From Paenibacillus lignilyticus (lineage in GTDB: Bacteria > Bacillota > Bacilli > Paenibacillales > Paenibacillaceae), in assembly GCF_017942085.1 (NCBI RefSeq), contig NZ_JAGKSP010000002.1, positions 682,001 through 746,000 of the forward strand: a stretch of 64,000 nucleotides of DNA. The letters run 5' to 3'. Of the stretch, positions 16,217 to 24,687 are shown one piece after another. The notes below the pieces were generated by a model. That model saw only the letters and a program-made list of their open reading frames with translations. It searched no databases and had not been told where the DNA came from. Position 1 is the stretch's first letter, and each line of letters begins with the position of its first letter. The translations under genes and the position numbers were made by a program.

Positions 16217-17521
16217 TTACTTCTTCAGCTCGGTTGGGCTGACGCCGAAATATTTTTTAAAAATTTTGCTGAAATGCTCCGGCGACTCATAGCCCACCCG
16301 CTCCGCAATCTCGTACCTGCGAAGATCCGTCGTGAGGATCAGCTTCCGGCTCTCTTCCATGCGCAGCTTAATGACATATTCCCATAAATTGTGGCCGGTG
16401 TTCTTCTTGAACAGATAGCTGAGGTAATTCGGGCTGACATGATTCTTCTGCGCCACCTCATGTAACGTAAGCCCCTTCTGGGCATAGTGCTCATCGATAT
16501 AATTCTTCGCTTTATCCACAATGATGTTGTTCTGCGCATCCAGCTCCTCAACCGTCGGATCCTGCTTCGCGCCATAACGGCTCCAGTTGAAGTCGCCATA
16601 ATAGAAGACACTCAGATCCTTCTGATCATGGTTCCATCTAATCGCCTTCTCCGCCTGTTCACCGAGCTCGCTTAAGAATTCGACGCCTCTTAACACTTGG
16701 CTGATACCGATAACGCAGCTCATTCCGAGATACTTCGTAATATTGAATTGCAAGCTGCGACCCAGCATGTCGAGCTGATTGATCCGGGATGTGCCGCTAT
16801 CCTCGAATCGTTTGTCGTCCCACTGAATGATAATGCTGACCTCATCCTCCGGCGAATAGAAGGCAACCGGATTCCAGGCTTGATCGAGCAGCTCCATTGC
16901 AATGTTGAGCGCCGCATACTGCAGTAGCTCCGACGAGCGGCTTAGCTTCACCCGCAGCACGGAGAAATAAGGCCCCGTGAGAACGGTGGCGTGTTCATAC
17001 TTCAAGAGTACGGCGGTTGCGAGCGCCTCGGACTCCGTCGTATCCGTGAGCAGCTTGTTCAGCAGCTCCATCCGTTTCGGCGAAGGCTGCTCCATGTGGA
17101 ACTGCTCGCGAAAGCCTGCCAGCAGCTCATCCTGCGAAGGGCTTGTTTTGTTCGTATGGAGCAGTACGTTGCGAACCGAGTCGAGGAACTGGTCGCTGTT
17201 CAGCGGTTTAATGAGGTAATCCTTCGCGCCGAGCCGAATGGCCAGCTGCGCGTATTGAAACGTCTCGTGGGCGGAGATGATGATCGTCTGCACCCAAGGC
17301 TTGATCATTTTAGCCTGATGCATCAGCTCGATGCCGTTCATTTCGCCCATCTGGATATCGGTTACGAGCAAATCAATATCTTCCAGCCGTAGATAATCCA
17401 TCGCTTCGTACCCGTTATGCGCAATGTACAGCTGGGATATGGCCAGACCTGATGACATGAGCAGACTGCTCAGTCCTTTACAAATTAACGGTTCGTCGTC
17501 CACAACCAATATGGAATACAT
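16217..17521 (-). CDS. YesN-type response regulator with AraC DNA-binding domain
   Basis: This is a 434-residue cytoplasmic response regulator. The receiver domain covers about residues 1-118 and has VVDDEP and the phosphorylated Asp in LLVTDIQMG (about residue 55). The middle region is a variable linker. The last 105 residues form the double helix-turn-helix of AraC proteins (LHEVAQKNHVSPNYLSYLF and YEIAERVGYESPEHFSKIF, ending PTELKK). It starts 28 nt after the stop of its kinase gene, with GGAGGG upstream. It should activate the downstream transporter genes, probably through the 21-bp-spaced repeats at 14276, 16165 and 19435. Confidence 0.95.
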   Translation of the reverse strand: MYSILVVDDEPLICKGLSSLLMSSGLAISQLYIAHNGYEAMDYLRLEDIDLLVTDIQMGEMNGIELMHQAKMIKPWVQTIIISAHETFQYAQLAIRLGAKDYLIKPLNSDQFLDSVRNVLLHTNKTSPSQDELLAGFREQFHMEQPSPKRMELLNKLLTDTTESEALATAVLLKYEHATVLTGPYFSVLRVKLSRSSELLQYAALNIAMELLDQAWNPVAFYSPEDEVSIIIQWDDKRFEDSGTSRINQLDMLGRSLQFNITKYLGMSCVIGISQVLRGVEFLSELGEQAEKAIRWNHDQKDLSVFYYGDFNWSRYGAKQDPTVEELDAQNNIIVDKAKNYIDEHYAQKGLTLHEVAQKNHVSPNYLSYLFKKNTGHNLWEYVIKLRMEESRKLILTTDLRRYEIAERVGYESPEHFSKIFKKYFGVSPTELKK

Positions 17522-17548
17522 CTCGTGTGGTTCCCTCCTTGCTCTTGC

Positions 17549-19375
17549 TTATATAGTCGGTCCCGCAGCCGCATCGCCGCTCTCGTCGTGGCTGCGCGGC
17601 AGTATGATGACTACGCGCGTTCCCCGCTCTTCCCGTTCCTCGTAGCTAATTCCGAAGCCTTTGCCAAAATGAAGCCGAATGCGCTGATCCAAATTCCGGA
17701 TGCCGTATCCGATTGCCGGGTCGCCTTTCTCTTCGTTCAGCAGCCTATGGATCGCTTCGAAGTCGACTTTCTTATAGCCGTTATCCTCGACGCGGATAAT
17801 GATTTTGTCATGGTCCAGCAAGGCGCCGGAGATCGTGATTTCGCCGTCCTCGCCCATATTGCGGACGCCGTGAATGATCGAATTCTCGATTAACGGCTGC
17901 AAGGTGATTTTCGGAATCAGGTTGTGAAGCAGCTCATCGGGGATGTTCCAGATGACTTGGAAGCCGTACTCGTACCGCTTCTGCTGCAGGCTGATGTACG
18001 CCTTGGCATGCTCCATCTCGTCTTCAAGCGAGATGAGCTCGCGTCCGCGGCTTAAGCTGATCTTCATCAGCTTGGACAGCTCCTTGATCATTTCCGCGGA
18101 TTCGGAGTTGCCTTCCAGCGTGCTCTTCCAATAAATACTCTCGAGCGTGTTGTACAGGAGATGCGGGTTGATCTGTTGATATAACAGCTGGAGCTGGGAC
18201 TCCTTCTCCTTGATCTCCATCTGGTATTTGTAATGAATCAGCACATTGAGCCGCCGTGCCATGTCGTATAAGGAGGAGATCAGAACGCCGACTTCGTCTT
18301 TGCGTCCTTTGCCCGGCGTCTCCGGCACCCGCTTGCCCGGCTCGTAAGAGCGGACAAAATAAGCCAGCCGCTGAAGCGGAGTCATGAGCGAGCGCCAGAA
18401 ATAAAGGATGACGATAATGCCGAAGATGGTATACACGATCGAAATGAGCTGGATGACGCGTTTGAGTTCATTTTGCTGCTGGAGCAGGGAATTGACCGGG
18501 ATCTTATAAACCAGCTTCTGCTGCAGCAGATGATTGTCGTTAATGACGTAGATAAATTCCGGCGTAATGATGTTGCTCATGCCATCGGCTTCCCCCCGTT
18601 TGATTCCTGCCGCCTCGGGCGGGAGCTGCAAGGTCGTGCCGATCATGCCCGGCGTGGTCGCCGTCAGCACCCGATTGGTGGAATCGGTAAAATAAATCTC
18701 GCCATCGGGCAGCGTCACGCTCTGAAACGACTCTCCGATCTTCTTATCCATCTTCGTTGCGACCAATACCCCGATGACGCCGTGGCCGTTCGAGATGTTG
18801 TTGACGGAGCGCACGTAGGCCAGCGTCGTCTGCGTGGAGAAGCCGATGTTGTTGCGAATCAGCTTCATGTAGCCCTCCCCCTTCTTCTTCACGGCCTCGC
18901 CGAACCATTCCGGCTTGTCGCGATCGGAGAAGAAGTACACCCCCGTCTGCGTCATGGGGATTTTCGGCGCAAAATAATAGTAGTCCTCCGGGTCGTAGAC
19001 GTAGAGGCTGTAGTAGACCGCTTCGCCGCCATTGACGCTGATCGAATAACCTGCGATGAGCTTATCGAGCTTCGAATACTCCTGCACTCGTTCGAACACG
19101 GTGTCCCCCGACGATGGGACGAGCTGCTGGGTGAGCGGATTTTGGATGATTGTCGTGGTGATCTTATTGACCGTATCGATATCGCGGCTCAAGAGAGCCA
19201 TGTTCTGCTTGTTCAGCTCCACGTAGGCATTGGTCACATGGCGCTTCAGAATAAGCTCCGCCCTCGTGTTCCCGTACCACTGCAGCAGTAGAATCGGACT
19301 GACCATGATAATAAAAAGTAAAATAATTTGCTGCTTCACGTTCATCCGTGTGAGCGGGTTCGTCATATGGGCCAT
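17549..19375 (-). CDS. YesM-type sensor histidine kinase
   Basis: This is a 608-residue membrane kinase with transmembrane helices near 16-32 and 307-327. They frame an extracellular sensor of about 275 residues that contains ERVQEYSKLDKLI and SLYVYDPEDYYYF. A HAMP-like segment follows. The phosphoacceptor is QINPHLLYNTLESI (His about 405) and the ATPase shows IENSIIHG, VEDNG and GYGIRNLDQR. It pairs with the response regulator at 16217-17521. The ligand is presumably the sugar of this cluster or its binding protein. Three in-frame ATG codons lie near the start; I kept the first. Confidence 0.94.
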   Translation of the reverse strand: MAHMTNPLTRMNVKQQIILLFIIMVSPILLLQWYGNTRAELILKRHVTNAYVELNKQNMALLSRDIDTVNKITTTIIQNPLTQQLVPSSGDTVFERVQEYSKLDKLIAGYSISVNGGEAVYYSLYVYDPEDYYYFAPKIPMTQTGVYFFSDRDKPEWFGEAVKKKGEGYMKLIRNNIGFSTQTTLAYVRSVNNISNGHGVIGVLVATKMDKKIGESFQSVTLPDGEIYFTDSTNRVLTATTPGMIGTTLQLPPEAAGIKRGEADGMSNIITPEFIYVINDNHLLQQKLVYKIPVNSLLQQQNELKRVIQLISIVYTIFGIIVILYFWRSLMTPLQRLAYFVRSYEPGKRVPETPGKGRKDEVGVLISSLYDMARRLNVLIHYKYQMEIKEKESQLQLLYQQINPHLLYNTLESIYWKSTLEGNSESAEMIKELSKLMKISLSRGRELISLEDEMEHAKAYISLQQKRYEYGFQVIWNIPDELLHNLIPKITLQPLIENSIIHGVRNMGEDGEITISGALLDHDKIIIRVEDNGYKKVDFEAIHRLLNEEKGDPAIGYGIRNLDQRIRLHFGKGFGISYEEREERGTRVVIILPRSHDESGDAAAGPTI

Positions 19376-19434
19376 CGGAACAGTCTCTCCTTCTCGCGTT
19401 ACTGGTACTATAACAAGTTGCGCCTCGCGCGCGT

Positions 19435-19468
19435 ATGGCTATTCTTATGGATGTTAGGTGTAGATCTA
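19435..19468. promoter_or_regulatory. Predicted response-regulator site upstream of the kinase gene
   Basis: ATGGCTATTCTTA (19435-19447) and AGGTGTAGATCTA (19456-19468) start 21 bp apart and match the repeats at 14276-14309 position by position. Their place 60-95 bp before the kinase start suggests positive autoregulation of the two-component genes. Confidence 0.55.
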
Positions 19469-19610
19469 TCGAGATCAACACTATACTTTTGATTACTATA
19501 TATACCTTGTATCATTACGTATCAATATTTTCACTACTTTTATTTTGCATGTAGCTGCATCATAATGAAACAGGAGCTTGACCATTCCATATGAAACTTT
19601 GGAGGATCCT

Positions 19611-20591
19611 ATGACACAGAAGCTAATTCCGCTACAACGCCGTAATATAAACGCAAGCCAGCTCGTACTCGGATGCATGAGACTTGGAGGCGATTGGAAT
19701 GCCAACAGCCCCATTACAGCCGAGCATTACCGAGAAGGCAACGAAGCGCTCGATGCCGCGCTTGAGATTGGTATCAACATGTTCGACCATGCCGACATTT
19801 ATACGTCCGGCAAAGCAGAGCGCGTATTCTCGCAGCTGCTGAAGGAGCGTCCTTCGCTTCGCGAGGAGATCATTATTCAGTCCAAATGCGGCATTCGCTT
19901 CGGTGATGAAAGTAATCCGCATCGTTTTGATTTCTCGTCTGATTATATTTTAGACAGCGTCGATGGCATCTTGGAGCGCTTGGGCACGGAGTACCTCGAT
20001 ATTCTGCTGCTGCACCGTCCTGATCCGCTCGTTGAGCCGGAAGATGTAGCCAGTGCGATCCATGCGCTGAAAGCATCCGGCAAAGTCCGCCACTTCGGCG
20101 TGTCCAACATGAGCCACGGTCAAATTCGTCTGCTGCAAGCTTACAGCGACGAACCGTTCATCGTAAACCAGCTCGAAATGAGCCTGCACAAAATCGGCTT
20201 CTGCGACACCGCCGTCAGCGTGAACCAAGAAGCTTGGCGCAACAACGTGTTCCCGGAAGGCACGATGGAGCATAGCCGCCTGGAGAACATTCAGCTGCAA
20301 TCGTGGGGACCGCTTGCGCAAGGCCGCTACTCCGGCGGTTCCTTGGAAGGCCAAAGCGAAAGCGTCGTGCAAACCGCTGCGCTCGTGGCTCAGCTTGCCG
20401 AGAAACACAACACGACACGCGAGTCCATCGTGCTCGCATGGTTGATGACGCATCCCTCCGGCATTCAGCCGGTCATCGGCACGATCAACCCGCAGCGCAT
20501 CCGCGCCTGCAAAGACGCGGCCACCCTTCGCCTCTCGCGCGAAGACTGGTACCGCCTGTACGTCGCTTCGCGCGGCGTGAACTTGCCTTAA
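19611..20591 (+). CDS. Aldo/keto reductase (YdhF-like)
   Basis: This 326-residue NADPH-dependent oxidoreductase has the AKR (beta/alpha)8 fold. Visible family features are FDHADIYTSGKAERVF (catalytic Asp and Tyr), SKCGIRF (Lys), DILLLHRPDPLVEPEDVA (His) and VLAWLMTHPSGIQPVIGT near the cofactor site. It resembles the E. coli YdhF group; the natural substrate is not known. I start at the ATG at 19611, which has GGAGG five bases upstream, rather than an earlier ATG at 19578. It is a single gene, divergent from the kinase at 19375 and closed by a strong terminator. Confidence 0.93.
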   Translation: MTQKLIPLQRRNINASQLVLGCMRLGGDWNANSPITAEHYREGNEALDAALEIGINMFDHADIYTSGKAERVFSQLLKERPSLREEIIIQSKCGIRFGDESNPHRFDFSSDYILDSVDGILERLGTEYLDILLLHRPDPLVEPEDVASAIHALKASGKVRHFGVSNMSHGQIRLLQAYSDEPFIVNQLEMSLHKIGFCDTAVSVNQEAWRNNVFPEGTMEHSRLENIQLQSWGPLAQGRYSGGSLEGQSESVVQTAALVAQLAEKHNTTRESIVLAWLMTHPSGIQPVIGTINPQRIRACKDAATLRLSREDWYRLYVASRGVNLP

Positions 20592-20601
20592 GCGATTGGA
20601 T

Positions 20602-20660
20602 GCCCGAGAGGAACGGAGCCGCACGATAGTGTGCTGCTCGGTTCTTCTCGGGCTTTTTTT
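20602..20660 (+). terminator. Terminator of the aldo/keto reductase gene
   Basis: GCCCGAGAGGAAC pairs with GTTCTTCTCGGGC over a loop of about 26 nt and is followed by TTTTTTTG. It lies ten bases after the stop. Confidence 0.9.
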
Positions 20661-20684
20661 GTATGGGGGGAGGTTAAGGGAGGG

Positions 20685-20785
20685 GGCTATAAGCGGGATA
20701 GACGCTTATGGCGAGATGAATGCACGCGGCATGGTGCCATTTTGGCGGGGTTGCGGATCTATAAGCGGAATAGCCGCTTATGATG
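20685..20785. repeat. AAGCGG-type palindromic repeats, locus 1
   Basis: Two copies of a roughly 22-bp palindrome, CTATAAGCGGGATAGACGCT and CTATAAGCGGAATAGCCGCT, each continuing TTATG, lie about 65 bp apart. Similar palindromes (GTAAGCGGATATGCCGCTTA and variants) occur at 52262-52555. They have no coding content. Confidence 0.65.
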
Positions 20786-20789
20786 GCAC

Positions 20790-21050
20790 TACTCTCAGCC
20801 TCTAACCCGCCATAGTTAGCCACTATCGAGGAACTGAGAGACGGGATTTCCGTCTCTCGGTTCTTTTTCGCGTGCATTTCTACTCTGAGAGACGGTTTTT
20901 CCAACTTTCAGCCTCTAGCACGCCGTAGTTAGCCACTGTCGAGGGACTGAGAGACGGATTTCCCGTCTCTCGGTTCTATTTCGCGTGGATTTCTACTCTG
21001 AGAGACGGGTTTTCCTACTCTCAGCCTCTAACCCACCGTAGTTAGCCACG
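20790..21050. repeat. 113-bp-period tandem array of CTGAGAG/CTCTCAG hairpins, locus 1
   Basis: The word GCCTCTAACCCGCCATAGTT and its variants begins at 20798, 20911 and 21024, exactly 113 bp apart each time. Within each unit CTGAGAGACGG and CCGTCTCTCGG can pair. About 2.3 copies are present. The same theme and period recur at 43731 and 52021. Confidence 0.85.
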
Positions 21051-21088
21051 ATTCCTAGTACCAATCGCCATAAACCACCGAGAATAAC

Positions 21089-21123
21089 AAAAGGAAGCCG
21101 CGTACAAAGCACAGCTTCCTTTT
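21089..21123 (-). terminator. Terminator of the repeat/peptidase G2 protein gene
   Basis: The stem AAAAGGAAGC/GCTTCCTTTT, with a 15-nt loop, lies about 30 bases past the stop of the minus-strand gene and is followed by GTTATTC on that strand. Confidence 0.8.
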
Positions 21124-21153
21124 ATTCGGCATCTTAACTCGACTCCCTATCCC

Positions 21154-23403
21154 TTATTTCACAAATATCCGCACCTGATTCGGGCCGGTCCGCTTCATGA
21201 CGCGATAACCCGCAGCGGCTGCTGTTGCTGCGCCTTCGTCATTAGGCATGCAGTAGCCCCCCGGCACGCATGTGCCGTCATCCCGAACGAGCAGCTTGCC
21301 GACCACGCCGACAGCTACCCACTCCGGACGCTGCGAACGCGGCACATAGTTGAGCGCATCGTTCCAATCCGGGTTCAGCACCGGCTCCGTCTTGCTGCCG
21401 GCTGGTCGCAATACATTGCCCGCAGCATCAAGCATTGCGGGTACATCCACCTCCTGGTACTGAATGCGGTCCCATTCATCCGTGACAAACAGCTTGTGCC
21501 AGCGCAAATCGCTGGAATCCGCTAAGACGGCCGGACGGGCACTGACTACGCCCAGGATATAATCGTCAAGAGCGTTTGCTCGGCGGATTTTATCACATGC
21601 CTGATCGTCAAACGTAACAAAATAGCCGACGTCGATCCCAAGCCCATCTGCCGTTTCGAACATTTCGGCATAATCGGCTGCATTCGGCGAGCTGACTGTG
21701 CCATCCAGGTACAAATTGCCGGTCAGCCCTTCAATAACGGCCGAGTTCAAGGTTGGCCCCACCATCAGTCCATTAGCCAAGTGCCAGGAAAACGGGAATC
21801 TGGTTGTCCCATTTTGTCCCATAATGTGAGCGCCGGTATGAACCATATCGACAATCGTGTTTTCGCCTTCCGCATGAGAGGACGCCGCAAACGCTCTGGT
21901 AGCGGAGCCTTCCGCGTGCGATGCTTGACCGCCTGCAAGCGTATCGGCTCCTTCTGCATGCGAATAAGGGCCATTCGCGCTTGTACCGATTCCCTCTGCA
22001 TGGGAGAACGGCCCGCTCGCACTGGTATTTGCGCCTTCCGCATGTGTCCCCGGGCCGCTCGCAATCGTCTGAAAGCCCTCCGCATGAGCAGCCGTACCGA
22101 TAGCTGTCGTTGTTTGACCTTCGGCGTGTGAAAATGCAGCGATCGCCCTAGGTCCGGGCGCAACCATCACATCGTTCGTGCCGCCTTCCGCATGGGCAGC
22201 AAACCCGATCGCTATCGTGCCTATCCCTTCGGCATGGGAGCTGTCACCCGATGCAACGGTTGGCGCAAAATTACCAAGGGAATCCACCGCGCCACCTTCC
22301 GCATGAGAAGCTCGGCCGCTTGCTGTATTGCTCTCTCCCTCGGCATGGGAGGCTTGACCGCTCGCAATCGAATCCGCGCCTTCCGCATGCGAATAAACGC
22401 CGCTTGCACTTGTTCCTATGCCTTCGGCATGGGAGAAGCTCCCTCCGGCAGTCGTGTTCGCGCCTTCCGCATGCGCACTGGGCCCGCTGGCGAGCGTTTG
22501 GAAACCTTCCGCATGAGCGGCCGTTCCGCTCGCGACAGTGGTTTGTCCCTCCGCATGGGCAAAGGATGCCGTCGCACGAGGGCCGGGAGCAATCGTGAAA
22601 TCTACCGTTCCGCCTTCGGCATGGGAGCCGTCTCCGCTTGCCTCAGTACCTATCCCTTCGGCATGCGAAGAAGATCCGATGGCTTGGTTGGGTGCAGGAT
22701 TGCCTATCAGATCCAAGCCGCCGCCTTCTACGTGGGAAGCCCGACCGCTTGCCGTATTTCCTTCCCCTTCCGCGTGCGAATTCAAAGCAAGCGCCTGCGT
22801 ATTGCTGCCCTCCGCGTGCGATGAACCGCCGCCGGCTACAGTCTGAGACCCTTCCGCATGAGCCGCGGCCGCAGACGTTAAGGTCTGATAGCCTTCGGCG
22901 TGCGAAGCATCGCCGGCCGTTGTAGATTGGTAACCCTCCGCGTGGGAGGTATCCGCATTAGCCGTCGTTTGATACCCTTCTGTATGGGAAGCTGCACCAT
23001 TCGAAGTGGTTTCCCTGCCTCCGGCATAGGATGCGGAACCATTCGACACCGATGATATCCCCTCCGCATGCGAAGCAAGACCATTGGCTGCACTCAGATA
23101 ACCCTCCGCATGGGCAGCATCTCCATTGGCTACGGATGAGCTTCCTTCCGCATGAGAGGCAACTCCGCTCGCAAAAGTCGCCGTTCCTTCCGCATGGGCG
23201 GTATCCGCCAACGTTTGCGTCTGATAGCCTTCCGCATGGGCAGCTCCTCCCCCTGCCGTCGTCCCGCTTCCTTCGGCATGCGAAGCATCCCCGTTCGCGG
23301 TTGTTTGAAGCCCCTCAGCATGGGAAGCCATGCCGTTCGCGGTTGTATCACGACCTTCCGCCTCCGAGCATTCACCGACAGGATTTTGATTACAATCCGC
23401 CAC
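21154..23403 (-). CDS. 14-residue (SHAEG) repeat protein with C-terminal peptidase G2 domain
   Basis: This 749-residue protein has no signal peptide or membrane segment. Residues from about 15 to 530 are more than 30 copies of a 14-residue repeat of the form SHAEGxxTxAxGxx, the pattern of left-handed beta-roll heads in YadA/Hep_Hag trimeric adhesins. Longer inserts such as GGAVDSLGNFAP interrupt the run about every eight repeats, and the whole block looks internally duplicated. The last 200 residues, starting GNLYLDGTVSSPNAADYAEMF, match the peptidase G2 (IMC autoproteolytic chaperone) domain of phage tail appendages and of some Bacillus proteins, which trimerises and cuts itself off. I start at GTG 23403, eight bases after AGGAG; GTG 23412 would touch the Shine-Dalgarno. 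Spore-surface or secreted use is possible but not shown. Confidence 0.88.
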   Translation of the reverse strand: MADCNQNPVGECSEAEGRDTTANGMASHAEGLQTTANGDASHAEGSGTTAGGGAAHAEGYQTQTLADTAHAEGTATFASGVASHAEGSSSVANGDAAHAEGYLSAANGLASHAEGISSVSNGSASYAGGRETTSNGAASHTEGYQTTANADTSHAEGYQSTTAGDASHAEGYQTLTSAAAAHAEGSQTVAGGGSSHAEGSNTQALALNSHAEGEGNTASGRASHVEGGGLDLIGNPAPNQAIGSSSHAEGIGTEASGDGSHAEGGTVDFTIAPGPRATASFAHAEGQTTVASGTAAHAEGFQTLASGPSAHAEGANTTAGGSFSHAEGIGTSASGVYSHAEGADSIASGQASHAEGESNTASGRASHAEGGAVDSLGNFAPTVASGDSSHAEGIGTIAIGFAAHAEGGTNDVMVAPGPRAIAAFSHAEGQTTTAIGTAAHAEGFQTIASGPGTHAEGANTSASGPFSHAEGIGTSANGPYSHAEGADTLAGGQASHAEGSATRAFAASSHAEGENTIVDMVHTGAHIMGQNGTTRFPFSWHLANGLMVGPTLNSAVIEGLTGNLYLDGTVSSPNAADYAEMFETADGLGIDVGYFVTFDDQACDKIRRANALDDYILGVVSARPAVLADSSDLRWHKLFVTDEWDRIQYQEVDVPAMLDAAGNVLRPAGSKTEPVLNPDWNDALNYVPRSQRPEWVAVGVVGKLLVRDDGTCVPGGYCMPNDEGAATAAAAGYRVMKRTGPNQVRIFVK

Positions 23404-23675
23404 TGCATTCACTCCTTTTCCATAGAAAAATCAACTTAACATCGAGATGGATAAAATCCTCTCATCTATTAATCTATGTGGAATGCGCCAACTAGCTTGG
23501 ACAATTGGAGGAATGTATCTCCGAATGCGCGAATACTTTAGCGATAACCAAATCCATCAGGAGGCGAGCTCCCCATGCCTAAACTGAAAATTCCCCGGTA
23601 AGCCCGAGGGCCGCCTTCTCCCTTTCGGAAGTATGAACAGGATAGACCCATCATACAAACGAGAGGAAGATCGCC

Positions 23676-24584
23676 ATGTGGCCCAAAACAGTAGATTGGA
23701 AACAACTTAAGTTCGGCGTGGAAATCGAGTTTATCGGCGGTAAACCCGCAGAGCTGGAGCTGCTGCCCGGCTGGGAAATGTCTTTGAATGAGCATCAGCT
23801 GGATGAAACCGGCATCGAGTCCGGCAGTGAGCTGAAGCCTCCTCCGATGTTATGGGAGGAGCGGGATCAGATCCGCATCATGCTGAGCCGGCTTCAAGCA
23901 CAGGGTGCTACTGCGAATTGGAGCTGCGGCCTTCATGTGCATGTCGGCCTCGAAGCATGGGGAGAACAAATGGTGCTCCCGCTTCTGGATGCGGCGCTGA
24001 CCTATCAGGATACGCTGCAAGCCCTGCTTCGTACGAGCGAGCATCGCCTGCTCTTCTGCCCGCCGGTAACGACAGCGATGCGTGAGCGATTCGCGTTAGA
24101 TCCTTCCGCCCAAGCCGTACACAACGCCGGCCGCCCGCAATCTCACCGGTGCGGGATCAACACAGCCTCTTGGTTCGATATCGGTACGGTAGAGATTCGC
24201 TACGCCAATGGCAGCGTGCTTGTCCATGAGGTGCTGCACACGATTGAGCTATGCCTTCGATTCGTTGCCGCAATCGGAGCCGGAACGGAGCTGCCGCTTG
24301 ATCCACAGCAATTCGCCGCTGCCCTCCAAGCACCGGCAAGTGGATATCCCGCTTCGATTCCTGTTCCTCGTTGGTATCAGGAGCGAATTTGGCTCGAAGA
24401 ACTTCTACTCCCGTTCTTAGAGCCGATCGTGCAAAAGCTTGTGCCGAACGGTGAGGTTCACGACATCCTACCTGTAGAAGAGGGTTTAGTACTCGCGATT
24501 GAGAACAGCTCCGGCAAGCGGATGAAGTACCTGATCGAACCGCCAGCCGAAGGTTGGATAGTGAAGCGTCAGCTCCCAGACTGA
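23676..24584 (+). CDS. Putative amidoligase
   Basis: This 302-residue protein matches the amidoligase enzyme family (a glutamine-synthetase/COOH-NH2-ligase fold). It has KFGVEIEFIGG near the N-terminus, then SELKPPPM, SCGLHVHVGLEAW and FDIGTVEIRYANGS, which supply the acidic and His residues expected to bind Mg-ATP. Family members are predicted to join an amine to a carboxylate in peptide or cell-wall modification; no substrate can be read here. The ATG has GAGAGGAAG upstream. It is transcribed away from the repeat protein, with 272 bp between them and no clear feature seen there, and is followed by a terminator. Confidence 0.85.
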   Translation: MWPKTVDWKQLKFGVEIEFIGGKPAELELLPGWEMSLNEHQLDETGIESGSELKPPPMLWEERDQIRIMLSRLQAQGATANWSCGLHVHVGLEAWGEQMVLPLLDAALTYQDTLQALLRTSEHRLLFCPPVTTAMRERFALDPSAQAVHNAGRPQSHRCGINTASWFDIGTVEIRYANGSVLVHEVLHTIELCLRFVAAIGAGTELPLDPQQFAAALQAPASGYPASIPVPRWYQERIWLEELLLPFLEPIVQKLVPNGEVHDILPVEEGLVLAIENSSGKRMKYLIEPPAEGWIVKRQLPD

Positions 24585-24600
24585 GCTGAGCCGTATAGGA

Positions 24601-24643
24601 AGAAGAAGCTAGCCGCGATAACGTCGGCTAGCTTCTTCTTTTC
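24601..24643. terminator. Bidirectional terminator between amidoligase and sugar operon
   Basis: AGAAGAAGCTAGCC pairs with GGCTAGCTTCTTCT across an 11-nt loop and is followed by TTTTCG on the plus strand. The genes on the two sides converge, so it can serve both. The stem sequence is nearly the same as that of the terminator at 36667-36703. Confidence 0.85.
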
Positions 24644-24687
24644 GAGTATGGAATTGTTACGCAAAAAAGCCCGACACTTGCAACTAT

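Noticed and set aside
21700..23400. CRISPR-like regular repetition in the DNA
   Set aside because: The period is 42 bp or a multiple and codes for the 14-residue protein repeat; there are no unique spacers.
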